Positions 33,633 through 46,456 of a stretch of DNA of 64,000 nt are shown piece after piece. The notes beneath the pieces were generated by a model that was not told the origin of the DNA, ran no database searches, and saw only the letters and a list, made by a program, of their open reading frames with translations. The translations under genes were made by a program, and so were the position numbers. Source of the stretch: Branchiostoma floridae (lineage: Eukaryota; Chordata; Leptocardii; Amphioxiformes; Branchiostomatidae); assembly GCF_000003815.2 (NCBI RefSeq), contig NC_049981.1:2824485-2888484 (forward strand). The letters are read 5' to 3'. Position 1 is the stretch's first letter, and the number at the start of each line of letters is the position of its first letter.

Positions 33633-36600
33633 TTACACGACGTATTCGTTCTCGACAGTTGCCCTGCGGACCATATCCGGGAACTCAGCAAGGGGTTTCC
33701 TCACATCCGGGTCATTTTTGGTCACCATGGCGACAGCCTTCTCTTTCGCGGTGCGCTTGTACTGCAGAAAGCCCAGACCAATCAGAGCCAGGAGAAACAG
33801 GGAGGCAAGGGCGCTGACAGCGTACAGAGCAATGGACTCACCTAATAGAAACAGCAAACAGTCACAAAAGACATCCAGTTTTCTTCAAAACTGGTAAAAA
33901 CAGTGTAATCATGAAAGTTAATATGTGTTGGTAAAAGGCATAAGAAAAGATAATCAAACTTTATTTTACCAACAGTTTGAATATTTGGGATTTGTTAACG
34001 GAATGGAACCGTTTTCTGTAATTAATGAGATGTGATATCTAGGCCACATAACCATAGCAACGGGTCATTTGTGCCAGATAACCTGTGTCGCCCCAAGTCT
34101 CTGTCCAGAATCAGATTCGAAACTCCTAGATGAGGAACCAGACTTCGAGAGTGACCACTGAGCACATTTATGTCCGTTTCACTAACCATCTGGAATTGAA
34201 CTAGCCAGAGAAACGTTTCAAGACTCCGATCGAGTTCAGAAGTCAAGACTATCAACAGATCGTCAACATGGTGTCAGAAGTGGGATCAGACACAGCTTAT
34301 TAATATCTGGTCTTGATATGTACTACCCGCTGCTGCTGCCAAAACGTTTCAACTTCACGTTCCGGGCATACCTGCAGACCATTAGGTCCATTCTGTGAAC
34401 GGAGGCATCCTAAAATTTGGGCCCTATTATCTAATGTGTTAGTTAAATAGAGTCTAAAGCTGACTGCTCATTACAGTTAAGTATAGCAACGTTCCTCCCG
34501 CACCGGCTTTCACTTTAAGTGTTTACATACGGTTTAAGATTTCGGTCGCATTACTATTTTTGCAGCGCAGATTGCGAATAACTGTGTTCTTTGGCAATAT
34601 AACAATGGGCTCTGGCCCTAAGACGTGATGCCAAATGTTAACGATGTCGATGATAAGAAAACTTGGGTTTAATGACTCACCGCTCACTGGGAAGCAGCTG
34701 GCACAGCGAGGACTGAACTTTCCTGAAAATATATAATTGTATTGAATATTCATAGTAAGGTAGGTAGTTAATATGTAGTCTTTGTGAGGCCATAGTGGCA
34801 GGGTTGTCTAGATGACGGAATTGGAAGGAGGAACCCATCCCTCTCCTTCCACCACCTTTACCTCCCCAACTGAAGTCCGATATCCAGCTTTACACCTTAG
34901 TGGAATACGGATAAGTCGTGTAAAAGGCGATGGAAGGAAAGGGTTGGGATTTGTCTTCCAATACTGTACCCAAGACACAGCCACAGTGCATAACAACCCA
35001 CTATCCTTTCAGCCTCAAAAAATACCTTTACTTGCCTGTTCTTTGCACGTGGTACTGTTCAAATAGTTACGAGTAGTTACTCGAGTGTAGTGCCATATTG
35101 TCATCATCTGAAGCAAATTAAAAAAATCATAATTTTCACGGATGAAAATGACATGACTCGAAATGTTAACATAGAGAAGACGTGACATGCATCTACCTTC
35201 TAAGGCCACTTTAGCAAACTGTCGGTAGATCCTTCCATCCGGGGCCCTGTATGCGCATGCGTACTCCCCAGACATATCAAGACTGGAGATCGTCACAGTA
35301 ATTGTGCTGTTCACGAAGGTCCTGAAGACAAAAAAGAGCATTAATCATTGTTCTGGTGTGTTTACGTCGACGTGGAATTTTATGAGCTTGCTGTGGAGGA
35401 AAATATTTCATATTCGCCCTTGTTTGTTGTAAAATAGGAAAATATTGAAACAAATAGAGAGGGGCGAGTAGCAACAGAAAGAAACAATATCCTGACGCCG
35501 AACCCGGGCAGCCGATCACAAACCCAACGCGCAAACCACAACAGTTTGGTCAGTTTGGCAGCGCTTGAACCCCATTGTTACACTTCTCCCCCTTTTCTTT
35601 TCAAGACTCGTCCTCGAATATCCGAGTTTGATCTGACTGTATGGCAAATCTCTAGCCTGTTACTCACAGGGTCGGCGTGGGAACCAGTGAAACAACTAGA
35701 GGGGCGAGTAGCAACAGAAAGAAACAATGACTCCCGGGATTCGAAGCCGTGCCGAACCCAATTAACGCGCAAACCACAACGCCAAAAGCTCAGAGCTATA
35801 CTAGCTTGGTCAGTTTGACAGCGGTTGAACCCTAATGTTATCCTATTTCATTTTAGCCTTACCTGTTGAATTTAGTGTTGAATCCTCGGAGGGTCACCAT
35901 CTTGTCATCGTCTACCGTCAGCTGTCTCCCGTTCAGAGCCCAGGCGAAAGTGCTGACGGGATCGACGCTCACGGCCTCGCAGCTAAGCCGTACGGTCTGA
36001 CCGGAAGTGACGTTATGGAAGGTTGGAGACATGACGACCTTCGGATCCTCTGTATCAGGAAATGACGTCATAAAAATCATCTACTGACAATAGGGACAGT
36101 AACACATAGTGGTAAACCATGACTGTAGTGTATGCAGAAGTCACCTTGGTAAATGACACCAGTCTACCACATAAGTGTCACTCTGTGCACCTTTTGAATA
36201 CAGAAATAAAAGATTTGTTGGTTGTGTCACTATGTCTTGTAGTTTCAAATCTTCTTACAAAGTTTATGATGTCTATTTTGAAATCTTTTTTTTCTCTTTA
36301 AATCCATCTTGTTTCACCCTCTCTCATTACATCTGGAGTTCACAGATGATGTAATCCATGAAATGTACTTGCTGTGGCCTGGCAAGGCTTGACGTAGCAC
36401 TACAAGTTATCGTGTGCTACCATTGGGTGACGTCATGCTGTCACGCCTTTATCACGTGACTTTCACGTGCTACTTATGGTGGTGGGATAGAATTCTTTTC
36501 TTCAACCGCATCATGCAAGTGGTGAGGTAAACATTGTGCTAAATTTTGTTTCTAACGTTAGACATCCCAAATCTTAAGTGTAGGCTTGAGGAAAAGAAAT

Positions 36601-39600
36601 TCAACTTACTGATATCACAGGCCCTTCCCTTCCATCCATCCGGGCACTTGCAGGCGCCATTGAATGGATGGCAGCTGGCGCCATTTTGGCACGCACACAC
36701 CTCACTGCAATTGCCTCCGTAGAAGCCAACAGGGCATCCTAAAAGAAACACGAGATAGAGAAAAGGACTGTTGTATCATTGTGCATATTACAGGAATGGG
36801 ACGACTATGCATACCCTATTTTATTTTATTTTATTTTATTTTATTTTATTTTATTTTATTTTATTTTATTTTATTTTATTTTATTTTATTTTATTTTATT
36901 TTATTTTATTTTATCTTATTTTATCTTATTTTATCTTATGTTATCTTATCTTGCATTATCTTATTTTATTTTATCTATTCAGATTGCAAACAATTAATAC
37001 ACATGGATCACATGCATCAGACATAACATTGATAAGCTCTTTCTAAGATTTCACTTCGAATGCGCGGGAGACTGGAATTGTAGATAATATGTCAAAGCTA
37101 AGCGCCCCTGAGGCGTAAATAGTCTCATCTCGACGTCCATTGTTTCGATATCTTAACAAATACAACGGCAGGTAGAAAATATCATCAGACGAAATAGAAA
37201 AATAGTAGACAATTTTGGAACACTAGCATTACAAAATTATCAAAATAGTAGTACTACATATTTACCTAAGGTTTCAACACTGAATTCCATGCTAGCTTTC
37301 ATCCCAAAATTTGGAGCCTGGAGTTCTATGGTGCATTTGTAGATCGAGGGTGTGTGTGTCATCATGTCTTTGAGGTTGAGCTCCATGAGCATGTGTCTGA
37401 GGTACTTTTTGTTCGGCTTGTCCACGAACCACCGAGGGTCGATCGCGCTGTCATCCGGGCGGTCATAGGACGCGTTCTGCAGACGATAGAAATGTGTTTA
37501 CAGCTAGGTCGTTTCGCCACATTGTCATTTCACCATGTACAGTATGTTTCGATAGTAGCCGATTTGCGCAAAGTCATGACAGAAGTCGTTTCGCTACATG
37601 TCAGATGTCGTTTCGCTACATGACAGACGTCGTTTCACTACATGGTTGAAGACGTGTTTAGCTGCAATTTTGTCAAAAGTAATTTCTCTACATGGCAGAA
37701 GTCGTTTCGCTACATGGCATGCAGAAGTCGTTTCGCTACATGACAGAAGTGGTTTCGCTACATGACAGAAGACGTTTCGCTACTTGGCAGATGTCGTTTC
37801 GCTACGTGGTAGAAGTTGTTTCGTTACATTTGAATGTTACTTGAAGATAGACACGTATGTCACTCCGATGCTTCAGCCAGGGGTTCTACTTGACGTGTGC
37901 AACAACGATATTCATTTTGTAACGACGGCACTTGTGGGGAGAATCGGATAGCCTGGTTCTCTAGTACTCAGATTGGCCTACGCGAGTAATACTTGCCCTG
38001 TTGTGACATGTACATACGAATTGCGCGACAGATGTCATTCGTTGATTCACTCTTTTGATACGTAAGTAATTGTAGGAAAACATTTCTAATGGTTTTAGTC
38101 TATTCAGACTCTTCAGAGTATCAGCATTCAAATGTAGCGAAATTACTTGTATCATACAGTCAAACGACAGTTGCCAGGTAGCGAAACGGCTGTAGCGAAC
38201 CGACAATGTGGCGAAACGATCGGTTACCAAGGAATGACACTATCTGAGAGTCATGATCATCACATTGACAATGTAGGTCTAAAATTCCGATGAACATGTA
38301 AATTGAAATATACAAACCCAGTATGGTGTGATGGTAGGTGTGCTCCGTCTCGGCTCCTGATCGTTGGTGCACTCTAAGTTGAAGAAAGGCGTGGTCCCTT
38401 CTGGTAGGGTGTGGTCCCAAAAGTCACCCTTGTATACTTTGTATACCTTTGCGTCGCCTAGACGTGTACGTGTGCAAAGGAAAAAGTTTCCACACTGGAA
38501 TGTTGTAACCTGTCTAATTGATAATCGCTCTTCGCTCTCTGAACCAGCTTGTGACTTTATCATCTTACAATTTCTGAAGTCTATGCCAAGTGCAAGATCT
38601 TAGTCACGGAGAATTGTATCAGGGATGACCCTTTACACTGAGGAACTTATATGAAGACTATGCAGTGAAATTATGAGCATTGTTCTGAGAAATTCATGCA
38701 TAGGCGATTCGACAAGAACTCCGACATTAGGAATTACACTGTTGTTGAGATCTTGAACTTTGACCTAGACCACAATACATCGGGACGGTTCAGACGTATT
38801 TGGCATTGTGGGGTAGCTTATAGATTGTTCTTCGAACCAAACACCTTATAAGGTTACTCTTCGCCACACGAGTTTGCTACAGTTTCATTAGTTGTAAACC
38901 TTGGTAAAAAGTGATAATTTGGCCCCAATACTTACAAAGATCGTTGTCCAAGACCATCACCGACCGTGACCCATTTCTGCGGTTGTCGATTAAGTTCTGA
39001 TATCCAAGGAAGGAATGGAGTGTCCCCATAAATGGCCATATCTGTGATGAAAAAGCAGTGATAAAATTTCCATGTTAGCCTTCACCAAAGTCGTTGTTGT
39101 AACTATTATTCCTATTGTTATAACTATTGTTCATCGGATTTTTTTAATTAGATGAAAACAATCATTTTCTAATTACTACAGATCATTAGTAGATATCAAT
39201 TTGCACAACCATGAGTTTGTAGCTTTCATCATTATGCAACGAAAAACAAAGTTTCATTACAGTGGTATGTACCATAGTGCTGTATTTTGTCATAGAAAAA
39301 AATAACATTAGGGGCAATAAAACCTGATGACGTCATCAATTTGGCCCCCAAAAAATCAGATTTAGAATTCTTTCATGCCCATCTATCAACATTCGTTACG
39401 GCTCCATTCTTTCTTAATTCATTAATAAGAAAACAGTGGAAGGTCAAAATGCCAATTTAGCCAGCCGAAATACCTTAACAATGAAAATATATCCGAAAAT
39501 AATAAACCAACGTATCCGTTGCATGAAAGAAGCAGTCTGGAAAAGGAAGTCAACCCCTGAGTGATGAACCGGGACGAGGGGGGATACAAACTTAGCCACG

Positions 39601-42600
39601 TTTGGGACTGTGTTTTCGCCGTAAAAGCGCCACCTACAGGCGACTACATATAGCGGCGAGAAGCAGAACTCCAGTTAGAAGCTCTGAGGAAGATGCCTGA
39701 GAGACATCGAAACGTCAGCAGATGATAATTATTGGTTGTGTAAAAGAAAACTGCTTCTAATGAAAACAGTTTTGGTCATGGGAGTTTCAAGAATGTGAGT
39801 TTGATACCAGTTTCAATCGGTATTTTCCTAAAACATACCTCTGATGTGTTCCTAGTCCGAGGTGGGATGTAGCAGTTGGGATTGAAGAAAGGAGGGTAGT
39901 TTGGGTCGTCCTCCACCGAGATTCTGATTTTGATCTCTTTCTGCATAATGGAGCAAATGGTGAACATGGTAAAGGTAAAGATTATTCCCAAGTCGTAGGG
40001 GCAGTGGGTTGTTATCCACTGTGTCTAGGGCACGGTGTCAGTGGAAGGTTGGAACAATCCCTCTCCTTTTACCCTTTTTTTACCTCCCGAACCGAAGACA
40101 GGTACCCATTTTTAAAACTTGGTAGTGTGAGGAAGGTGGTGCAAAGTGCTTTTCATAATACCAAAGTCACATTGTCGACAAGCTTTGATCGCAAGCTCCG
40201 ATCTAGCAAGGCCCCTTATAAGATCGATGGAGGGCCGGGCGTATTTTTCGCGATTCGAACTCCATATCATGCTAGATAGGAACTTGAGATCCAGGTGTTT
40301 GAGGATCAAAGCACGTGACTGAACTGATGTGCCCTGCCAGATATTTTTAACGTCATCAAAATGTCACAAGTATATAGCAAAAATGAGCTTTGTGATCAAA
40401 ATATCGATAAAAGAACACCTATACTCTTGACTTCATATGAGAACAGATGAAGAAGTGATGTGGAAATGTGACGTACCCTTTTCTCTGCTTTCTCATTGGT
40501 CACCTTCAGGTCATAGTGGGGGTCAAGGTCATAGTTCAGGTACCGCTTCACGATGACGTCACCGGTCTCGTTCCCAATCGCAAACCGATCGTCCTAGACA
40601 GCAAAAAGTACTTTATTCAGGTCTTCTAAGTTCTGTCCTATTGATTACATATAGGAACACTTGAATTGATACTTCGGATATGACGTATACATCCAAGAAA
40701 ACTTGACCTTAAAACTTGACCTAGATGTTCAATCTTAGACCCAATGTCCCATTTTCCTGGCAGGACTATTGGATCCTTTTGGCGATAAAGTATTGCGGCA
40801 ACTTTTCGCCAACTGACGTGCGACACAAAATACGTGACCTCTACAACAAAATGGCGCGCCCGGAATACCAAATTCTTATTTTCGGCCCCGAATCATAAAC
40901 TATATTGGACACGATGTCCAGAANNNNNNNNNNNNNNNNNNNNNNNNNNNNNNNNNNNNNNNNNNNNNNNNNNNNNNNNNNNNNNNNNNNNNNNNNNNNN
41001 NNNNNNNNNNNNNNNNNNNNNNNCATTAAGGTTGGACGTTAGCGCTCTGGAAAAATGAACGACACTTAATATTTGTATTTTGAATTTTGTTTTATTTGAC
41101 TATGAATTTATTACAAAATTAAGGTATTAACTTTCATTCTACATAACAGACTAGGTATAATATGGTAATTGAAGGTAGTATGATAAATCTATTTTTGAAC
41201 AATATCATAGAATAGTACAACGTTACTTGCACAGTAAGCAATTTCGGGATACCAATCTATCCTAAGTAATAATGTAGCATAGGATGAAGCTTTATATGTT
41301 TGCAGTCTTTGTTCGGGTTTCTTACTCGTATGTGTGTATAGAAACTAGAGGATCTCATCACAACGGTCATATACAAATTACACCTAATGCTAAGGTCATT
41401 TTTTGTCGGGTCGGCGTCATTTCTTTTGCCGCGTCCCTGGTTGATTTAAATTGCGAGTTTAAAAAATCGGACCCGGCTATGCCCCCAAATAGCCCAGTAG
41501 CCGTAGTTAGGGGAAAAGCCAGAAGATTAACAAACAAAACCAATACGTAAACTACCCGACAAGACCCCCTTTTTCCAAGTATGAATGTAAAGTAATGAAG
41601 CCATTGTGTCACAAAGCAAGAAAGGAGAACTGTTCCCAATGCTATTCAATACAATACTTGAAACGGGAAGTGTTTTTCAGAGAAACAAGATGACACCGAA
41701 GAAGAAAAACACCATTGGTTTCATACAGCCTATTACCCGAATATCCTCGGGGTTTTCTTCACGCAAACATACTAATGAAAATGTATGTAACTATGAAAAA
41801 AATAGAGTTTTTAACAAATATGGTTTCTATACTTACCTCAGATATCGCGACATTAAAAGATCTACGACCTGAAAAAACAACAAAAATTAGCATACTTAGA
41901 CTGATCTTTATTCATATAATTAGTTTTGTATGACCGGAATCTATGTTCTAATCTAATCATATATTTGAACTGAACTGACTGAACTGAAATTGCAGTGTGT
42001 TTACCTTCAAAATTTACCGAATGATCCTATTTGTTTGAAATGTTTCCCTCAATTTTTGCAGAGATTGATGTAACGCTCGTGAGGATATAGCTGTTCAATG
42101 CACATAACGAAGTGTAAACATTGGCTTTCGATGGGAAGGTTGCTGAACTTAAGGACATGCATGAGCTGTTGCATGAGCTGTTGAAAGCGCGCATGAGGAA
42201 GTAAAACTGAAGTAAGAACAAAAACTTCGTCTGAATACTTGTCCATGGGAGTATCACTTAGGCCATTCTAAAATTCTGTCGCCATTCGGCACCTGAATGG
42301 GCACAATTTGTCGCCTGAATGGTGAATTCTTTGTAGTTCGCGCCTGATGGGCACAAATTAGACACAGACTAGTCTCCAACAGGCGTGATCACTGCAAATC
42401 TCTTCAATTTTTTTCATAAATCTTCATATTTTTTGCATTGGTCTTTAATTCAGTGGCAACACTGCGATTTCTTAGTTATCTTGTATCTAATTATGGGCTT
42501 AATCTTTGGACCTGACGTTCGATCCTAGCGCGGCCATCTTGTTTTTAGAGGTCACGTATTGTATCCCTGTGTTACACTGTAAGTGTAGCCGCAGGGGAAA

Positions 42601-43670
42601 ATTGGTGAAAAATTCGCAAAGTTGTCATACGTAATTATCGCCAACAAGCACGGCCTAATGAGACGCCAGCTGTAATCTGTCTTAAATCGTGGACAGCAAC
42701 ATAATGTTGTGTTCTTCTTTAAACCCAGAAAACGTGACAATAACCAACAACAATTGTTTTGAATTTACATTAACGTTGGTCACGCCCTCTCAGAATAACC
42801 TGGAACCCAGCATTTTTAGCTTTGGCCCGCTCCAAAGGGCGGAGTAGCGACATTAATTTTGGTAGCGGACCAAAGCTATAAACAAGGCTGGATTCCAGGC
42901 TAACCCTATGATCATAAAGTCACTGGGCTACGTAGAACCCAGTCAGATCTGAATACCGCTCCTATTTTCTCCTGTTGGGCTGGATGGGAACCGACAAAAG
43001 CTTATGGCTACGGTCCAAGTTGCACCCGTGCCCGTCAGGGATGTAGCCTCGACCGGGCTCCAAAGCTACAAATTTTGCCCCGGTGGTACCGTGGGTGTAC
43101 CCCACGGATATATCTTGGTGTCTATTTGTTACCTGGTGCCGGAATGATTTTTAGTCCGACTTAAGATGAGCCCTGGGCCCGGCTGTACTAAAATATATCT
43201 CCGTAGCCGCAGGGCATCAGGGTAGGGGTCTCGCCAGAAAAAAGGCAGCCAGTGAACTGCCCGGCAGGGCCCCCTTTTCCATTTGGTTACAAAGCCAAAA
43301 ATTTTATCATTACGCCACTACACGACGCCAAGACTTTTGTCAAACACGGGACCTACGCACGGAGAGCAAGTTCGTGTCAAAAAGACATAATGTACCCCCA
43401 CATACATGTAGAATTGAGGTTGACCGGCTGTCAAATATGTTCACTTATCATTAGTCTGCACAATCGGAATTGATAAGTTCCATATATAGTTTGTCTTATA
43501 GAGCATATCCTTTATCAACACCAACCTACCGCAGTCGACAAGTAATCAACCAAAACAAATGGCGGAAATACACACAGGTAAAAAATACATAGGATTGGCT
43601 ACGTACCAGCCGAACACTTGAACGTGCACAACACCAACAGAACCGCCAATATCTTCACAACCGCCGCCAT
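33633..43670 (-). CDS. Receptor B: cadherin + Ig-like + EGF + Ig, single-pass
   Basis: Exons found: 43670-43607 (signal, ILAVLLVLC), 41868-41837 (cadherin first strand, SFNVAISE), 40593-40477 and 39940-39839 (rest of the cadherin repeat, ending VEDDPNYPPFF), 39041-38936, 38457-38318 and 37476-37266 (divergent Ig-like), 36738-36610 (eight-Cys EGF), 36049-35863 and 35321-35197 (classical Ig: VRLSCEA, FAWALNG, DMSGEYACAY), 34722-34681 (juxtamembrane CASC), 33841-33633 (TM and tail). All listed phases agree except that one phase-0 cadherin exon (99 bp in receptor C) is missing between 41837 and 40593, where a 100-N gap lies. The visible parts encode 487 residues. The tail ends NEYVV, a hydrophobic C-terminus of PDZ-ligand type. 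It is likely an adhesion receptor at the plasma membrane. It differs from A and C by the extra Ig domain after the EGF. Confidence 0.75.
35447..35590 (-). mobile_element. tRNA-derived SINE copy (receptor B intron), left
   Basis: It shares 'caaatagaggggcgagtagcaacagaaagaaacaat' landmarks (as short blocks) and the 'cagtttggcagcgcttgaacccca' end with the copies at 35689-35845 and 17640-17880. Its tRNA-like head is partly deleted. Confidence 0.55.
35689..35845 (-). mobile_element. tRNA-derived SINE copy (receptor B intron), right
   Basis: It begins with the same 'gaggggcgagtagcaacagaaag' block as the neighbouring copy ~240 bp away. It keeps a B-box-like 'ggcttcgaatcccgggag' on the minus strand and ends 'cagtttgacagcggttgaaccc'. 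The pair looks like a local duplication or two insertions of one family. Confidence 0.55.
36817..36974. repeat. (ATTTT)n pentanucleotide microsatellite
   Basis: About 25 ATTTT units, decaying to ATCTT at the right. It lies in a receptor B intron just upstream of the EGF exon. Phe/Ile/Leu/Tyr-rich frames over it are artefacts. Confidence 0.95.
37500..37820. repeat. Minisatellite of ~21-22 bp, 'gtcgtttcgctacatg'
   Basis: About a dozen units of 'cagaagtcgtttcgctacatgg' with indels fill the receptor B intron upstream of 37476. Related words in the opposite orientation ('ggtagcgaaacg', 'gtggcgaaacg') occur at 38175-38220, across a 350-bp spacer. Confidence 0.8.
39590..39770 (+). mobile_element. 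Retroelement 3'-tail repeat (Penelope-like candidate), copy 2
   Basis: It contains 'ctctgaggaagatgcctgag' followed by 'agacatcgaaacgtc' and 'attggttgtgtaaaag'. This is the landmark order seen, on the other strand, at 25087-25240 and 48690-48840. It is the copy with the clearest hammerhead-like core. It lies in a receptor B intron. Confidence 0.4.
40924..41023. other. Assembly gap (100 N)
   Basis: Exactly 100 Ns, a conventional unknown-length gap. The sequence on both sides resembles the dispersed repeat also seen at 42262-42670. The gap falls in the interval where one receptor B cadherin exon is missing. Confidence 0.99.
42262..42670. repeat. Dispersed repeat family, copy 2
   Basis: Matches 18455-18830 in order: 'gtcgcctgaatgg', 'gactagtctcc.aacagg', 'gatcactg', 'aaaattggtgaaaaattcgcaaa' and 'gccaacaagcacggcc'. 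No ORF. It lies in the first receptor B intron. Confidence 0.5.
42796..42903. mobile_element. Small foldback element (~108 bp)
   Basis: The left part 'taacctggaacccagc..tagctttggcccgctcc' is inverted in the right part 'gtagcggaccaaagcta..gctggattccaggctaa'. The arms are ~40 bp with some mismatches. It is non-autonomous and lies in a receptor B intron. Confidence 0.55.
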
Positions 43671-46456
43671 AGGAAACGTTGAATCACCTTCGATACAAGA
43701 AGTAGTGCCTTCAACTTCTGCTGCAAGTCTACAAAGTTTCTCCTTTTGGCTAAAATAAGCAAGCCGTTTTGTAGACGAACAAAAATAAGTTTGTTCAATT
43801 TACTTCCTCCTGTTTCGGGTATGTAAGGGGATGCCCCTTTGTCAGCATTCTAAACAGACCCCTTATAAAGGTTGTTGACGTAGTGCCTTATACTTAAACA
43901 ATTTGGTTAACCTAAAGGAAACTTGCACAAGATTTTCGATGAACAGTTTACATTCTAAACATCATGGTCATAATTTGAAAATTCCATATGAACAAACGGA
44001 AATATTACTTTTAGGCATAGCAAAATCAATGCTGTGTTTTCTGTTAACAGAGCTGAAGAAATGGGATCGGTATGTAGTGATTATATCTTTGTTAAGATTT
44101 TGACAGTGGTGCAACAAATTTTAACGAATTCAATGTATAAACTAAATGCATTAAACACCGGGATTTTCATCATCATATCATCAATAATACCGATATACAT
44201 TGATTGTATATAAAGCACAAGCATAGCGATATACAAAACAACAATTACTCAAAGCATTGATCTGTTAACACAGTGCAAAATACAGTAAGTGTATTTCAAA
44301 TTTGACCGGTCAGATTGATCGGAAATTTTGTGCCCCTTGCCAGTATTGGACATACACAAAACGATATGGTCGATATGCGCGTTGGGCAACAGGAACACGG
44401 CCGTTTTTGAACACCTGATACACCAAACATTGTGGTTGTAATGTTATAAACAAAATACACACTGCAGAGTCTTAATCATCTATGAAAATAAGCTTACGTT
44501 TCGCTGTTACGTGACATGTGAAACGTAGACAATGTAATGGGTAAGTAGGCTTCGACTCTGGTGAACTTCTTCTTTGCAAATACAGTAGAACAATTGAGTT
44601 AGAGCAACATAATGCTGCAAAAATAAGCGAATTCAATTACTTAAGAAATGAAGATTAATTATTGATAGTAGTGAATTTATGTGATATTTTTTGCAACACA
44701 AAGTCATATTTTCCTTCAATGTTGATGAATTTGTTAATAGTGTTTAGAAATACATAGTATGATTATATGATATTTATGTATGGTATGGTGATCTTCCTCA
44801 CGAGCTTTTCTGGTCCCTAAACAATACTAAATATAAAAAAAAAAACATTGGGGAAGACGCAGGTCTCATTTCAAGAAGGTGTGATGACTAACGGAAGCTA
44901 TGAAAAAAGTAACAAAGAAGTAGGAAGCACATCAGATATCATTGGAAAATTCAAATTCAGTTCCTTCAAATGTTAATGACTTTGCAGGCTGAGGCCATGA
45001 GTCATGACTAACAGATCACTTACGATATCCACATACCAAAAACATTACGATCCGTTAACCCTTTCCTGAGTTACTATTTTTTTTCATCATATGCTAAAAC
45101 AGCCCTCCCCCCCGCAGTGCCCAAAAAAGCTGCTAGGGGGCCCAAAACTACACCACTCACTATCTGCATCAAGAGCTACCTACTGCTTAAAAATCACGAC
45201 CATAGGATGTTCAGAACTCGAGATATCAAAACTAGAAGTTCCGCTGCAGCACCATAACAAGCCGCTAGGTGGTCCCAAAATTTAGTCGTTTCCATGTCTC
45301 ATCAGGGCCTACCTACAAACTGATTATTGATAAAATCCATCCCAAAATCTACCTTGACCTTTGCCGTCCCAACACCTACCCACATGCAAGCTATCATAAT
45401 GATTGTAATCTATCCAGAGGTTCTTAAGTTATACAATCCAGAGATATCGAAAACACACACACACAAACACAAGCGCTTACCCATAAACAAGTATTATCTT
45501 TATTATTATTGTTCATGGAGATACAAAGTGAACATGAAGCTTTCAATAATAATCAGACTTACATCATACAACATATAAAATACCAGATGTGCATTAAATA
45601 GACAAATCAAAATGGTCACTACACGCAACAAACAAGCAACACAACATTTTCCATTATATACACAACGTGTCATTATGGCATTATGTGCTCTACAAACAAC
45701 AAATGTTAACAAAGACATCATCCAAACTAGGTAGGTAGGTATTTTCTTATTATTTTTTTCACTTCGGCTGAAGTAATTTGATAATACAGTTCACCAATTT
45801 TTTTTGCAAAACTGAATTGCATCACGTACTGGTATGTTCAACACCATATTGTAATTATACAGAAACACTTTGCACAAAAGCAGTTGTAGTCAATACCTTC
45901 AAGGCATTCGTTTTTTTTTTTTTAATTAGAAGGTATGTGGCGAGAAAAACAAGCCTTATTGTGAATTGCGATCAGACATGTGTGGATAGAGTTTCCCATG
46001 CCGTAATTTTTTTGTCATTAACAAAAGACATTGTCAAAGTGTTTGATTATGATTCTTTTCCTATTTGAAGCAGAAAGAAGTGGGTGTCTGACTTCCAGCA
46101 GCGAAAGTTGACGCGCACACCTCAGGTCGCAGCTATATTGTCCACGTCTTTTTCTTCTCCCTTACGTACTGTTACTGGGTGTCGCCTGTAAAGCAATGAT
46201 CACACTAATTTGAATTTTGTGCTTATTATTTCTGGGTGAGGCCGAGGACTTATTGATCAACCCTCGTAAACTTGTGGTCTCGAAAATGTGTCTTTTTTCC
46301 TACACGATTCGTTATATGGAGTATCCAATGTACTATATTTTCATTATATGTACAAGAGGGCGTGTCTCAGAATAGAACAGAAGCTAGACTAGAATAGAGC
46401 GTTTACAGAAAGCGGTTGGCAAAATCAAAATGAATTCCAGGTAGCGGCAACATTTT
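43671..46456. other. Intergenic between receptors B and C
   Basis: AT-rich region with the upstream flank of receptor B and the 3' flank of receptor C. No claudin-like exon was found here, unlike the intervals beside A and B. A diverged repeat lies at 45100-45300. No gene seen. Confidence 0.5.

Noticed and set aside
36771-37046. Phe/Leu/Tyr-rich hydrophobic frames resembling membrane proteins
   Set aside because: Translation of an ATTTT microsatellite.
40834-41058. Frames crossing the first N gap
   Set aside because: They depend on 100 Ns being read through; the flanks are repeat sequence.
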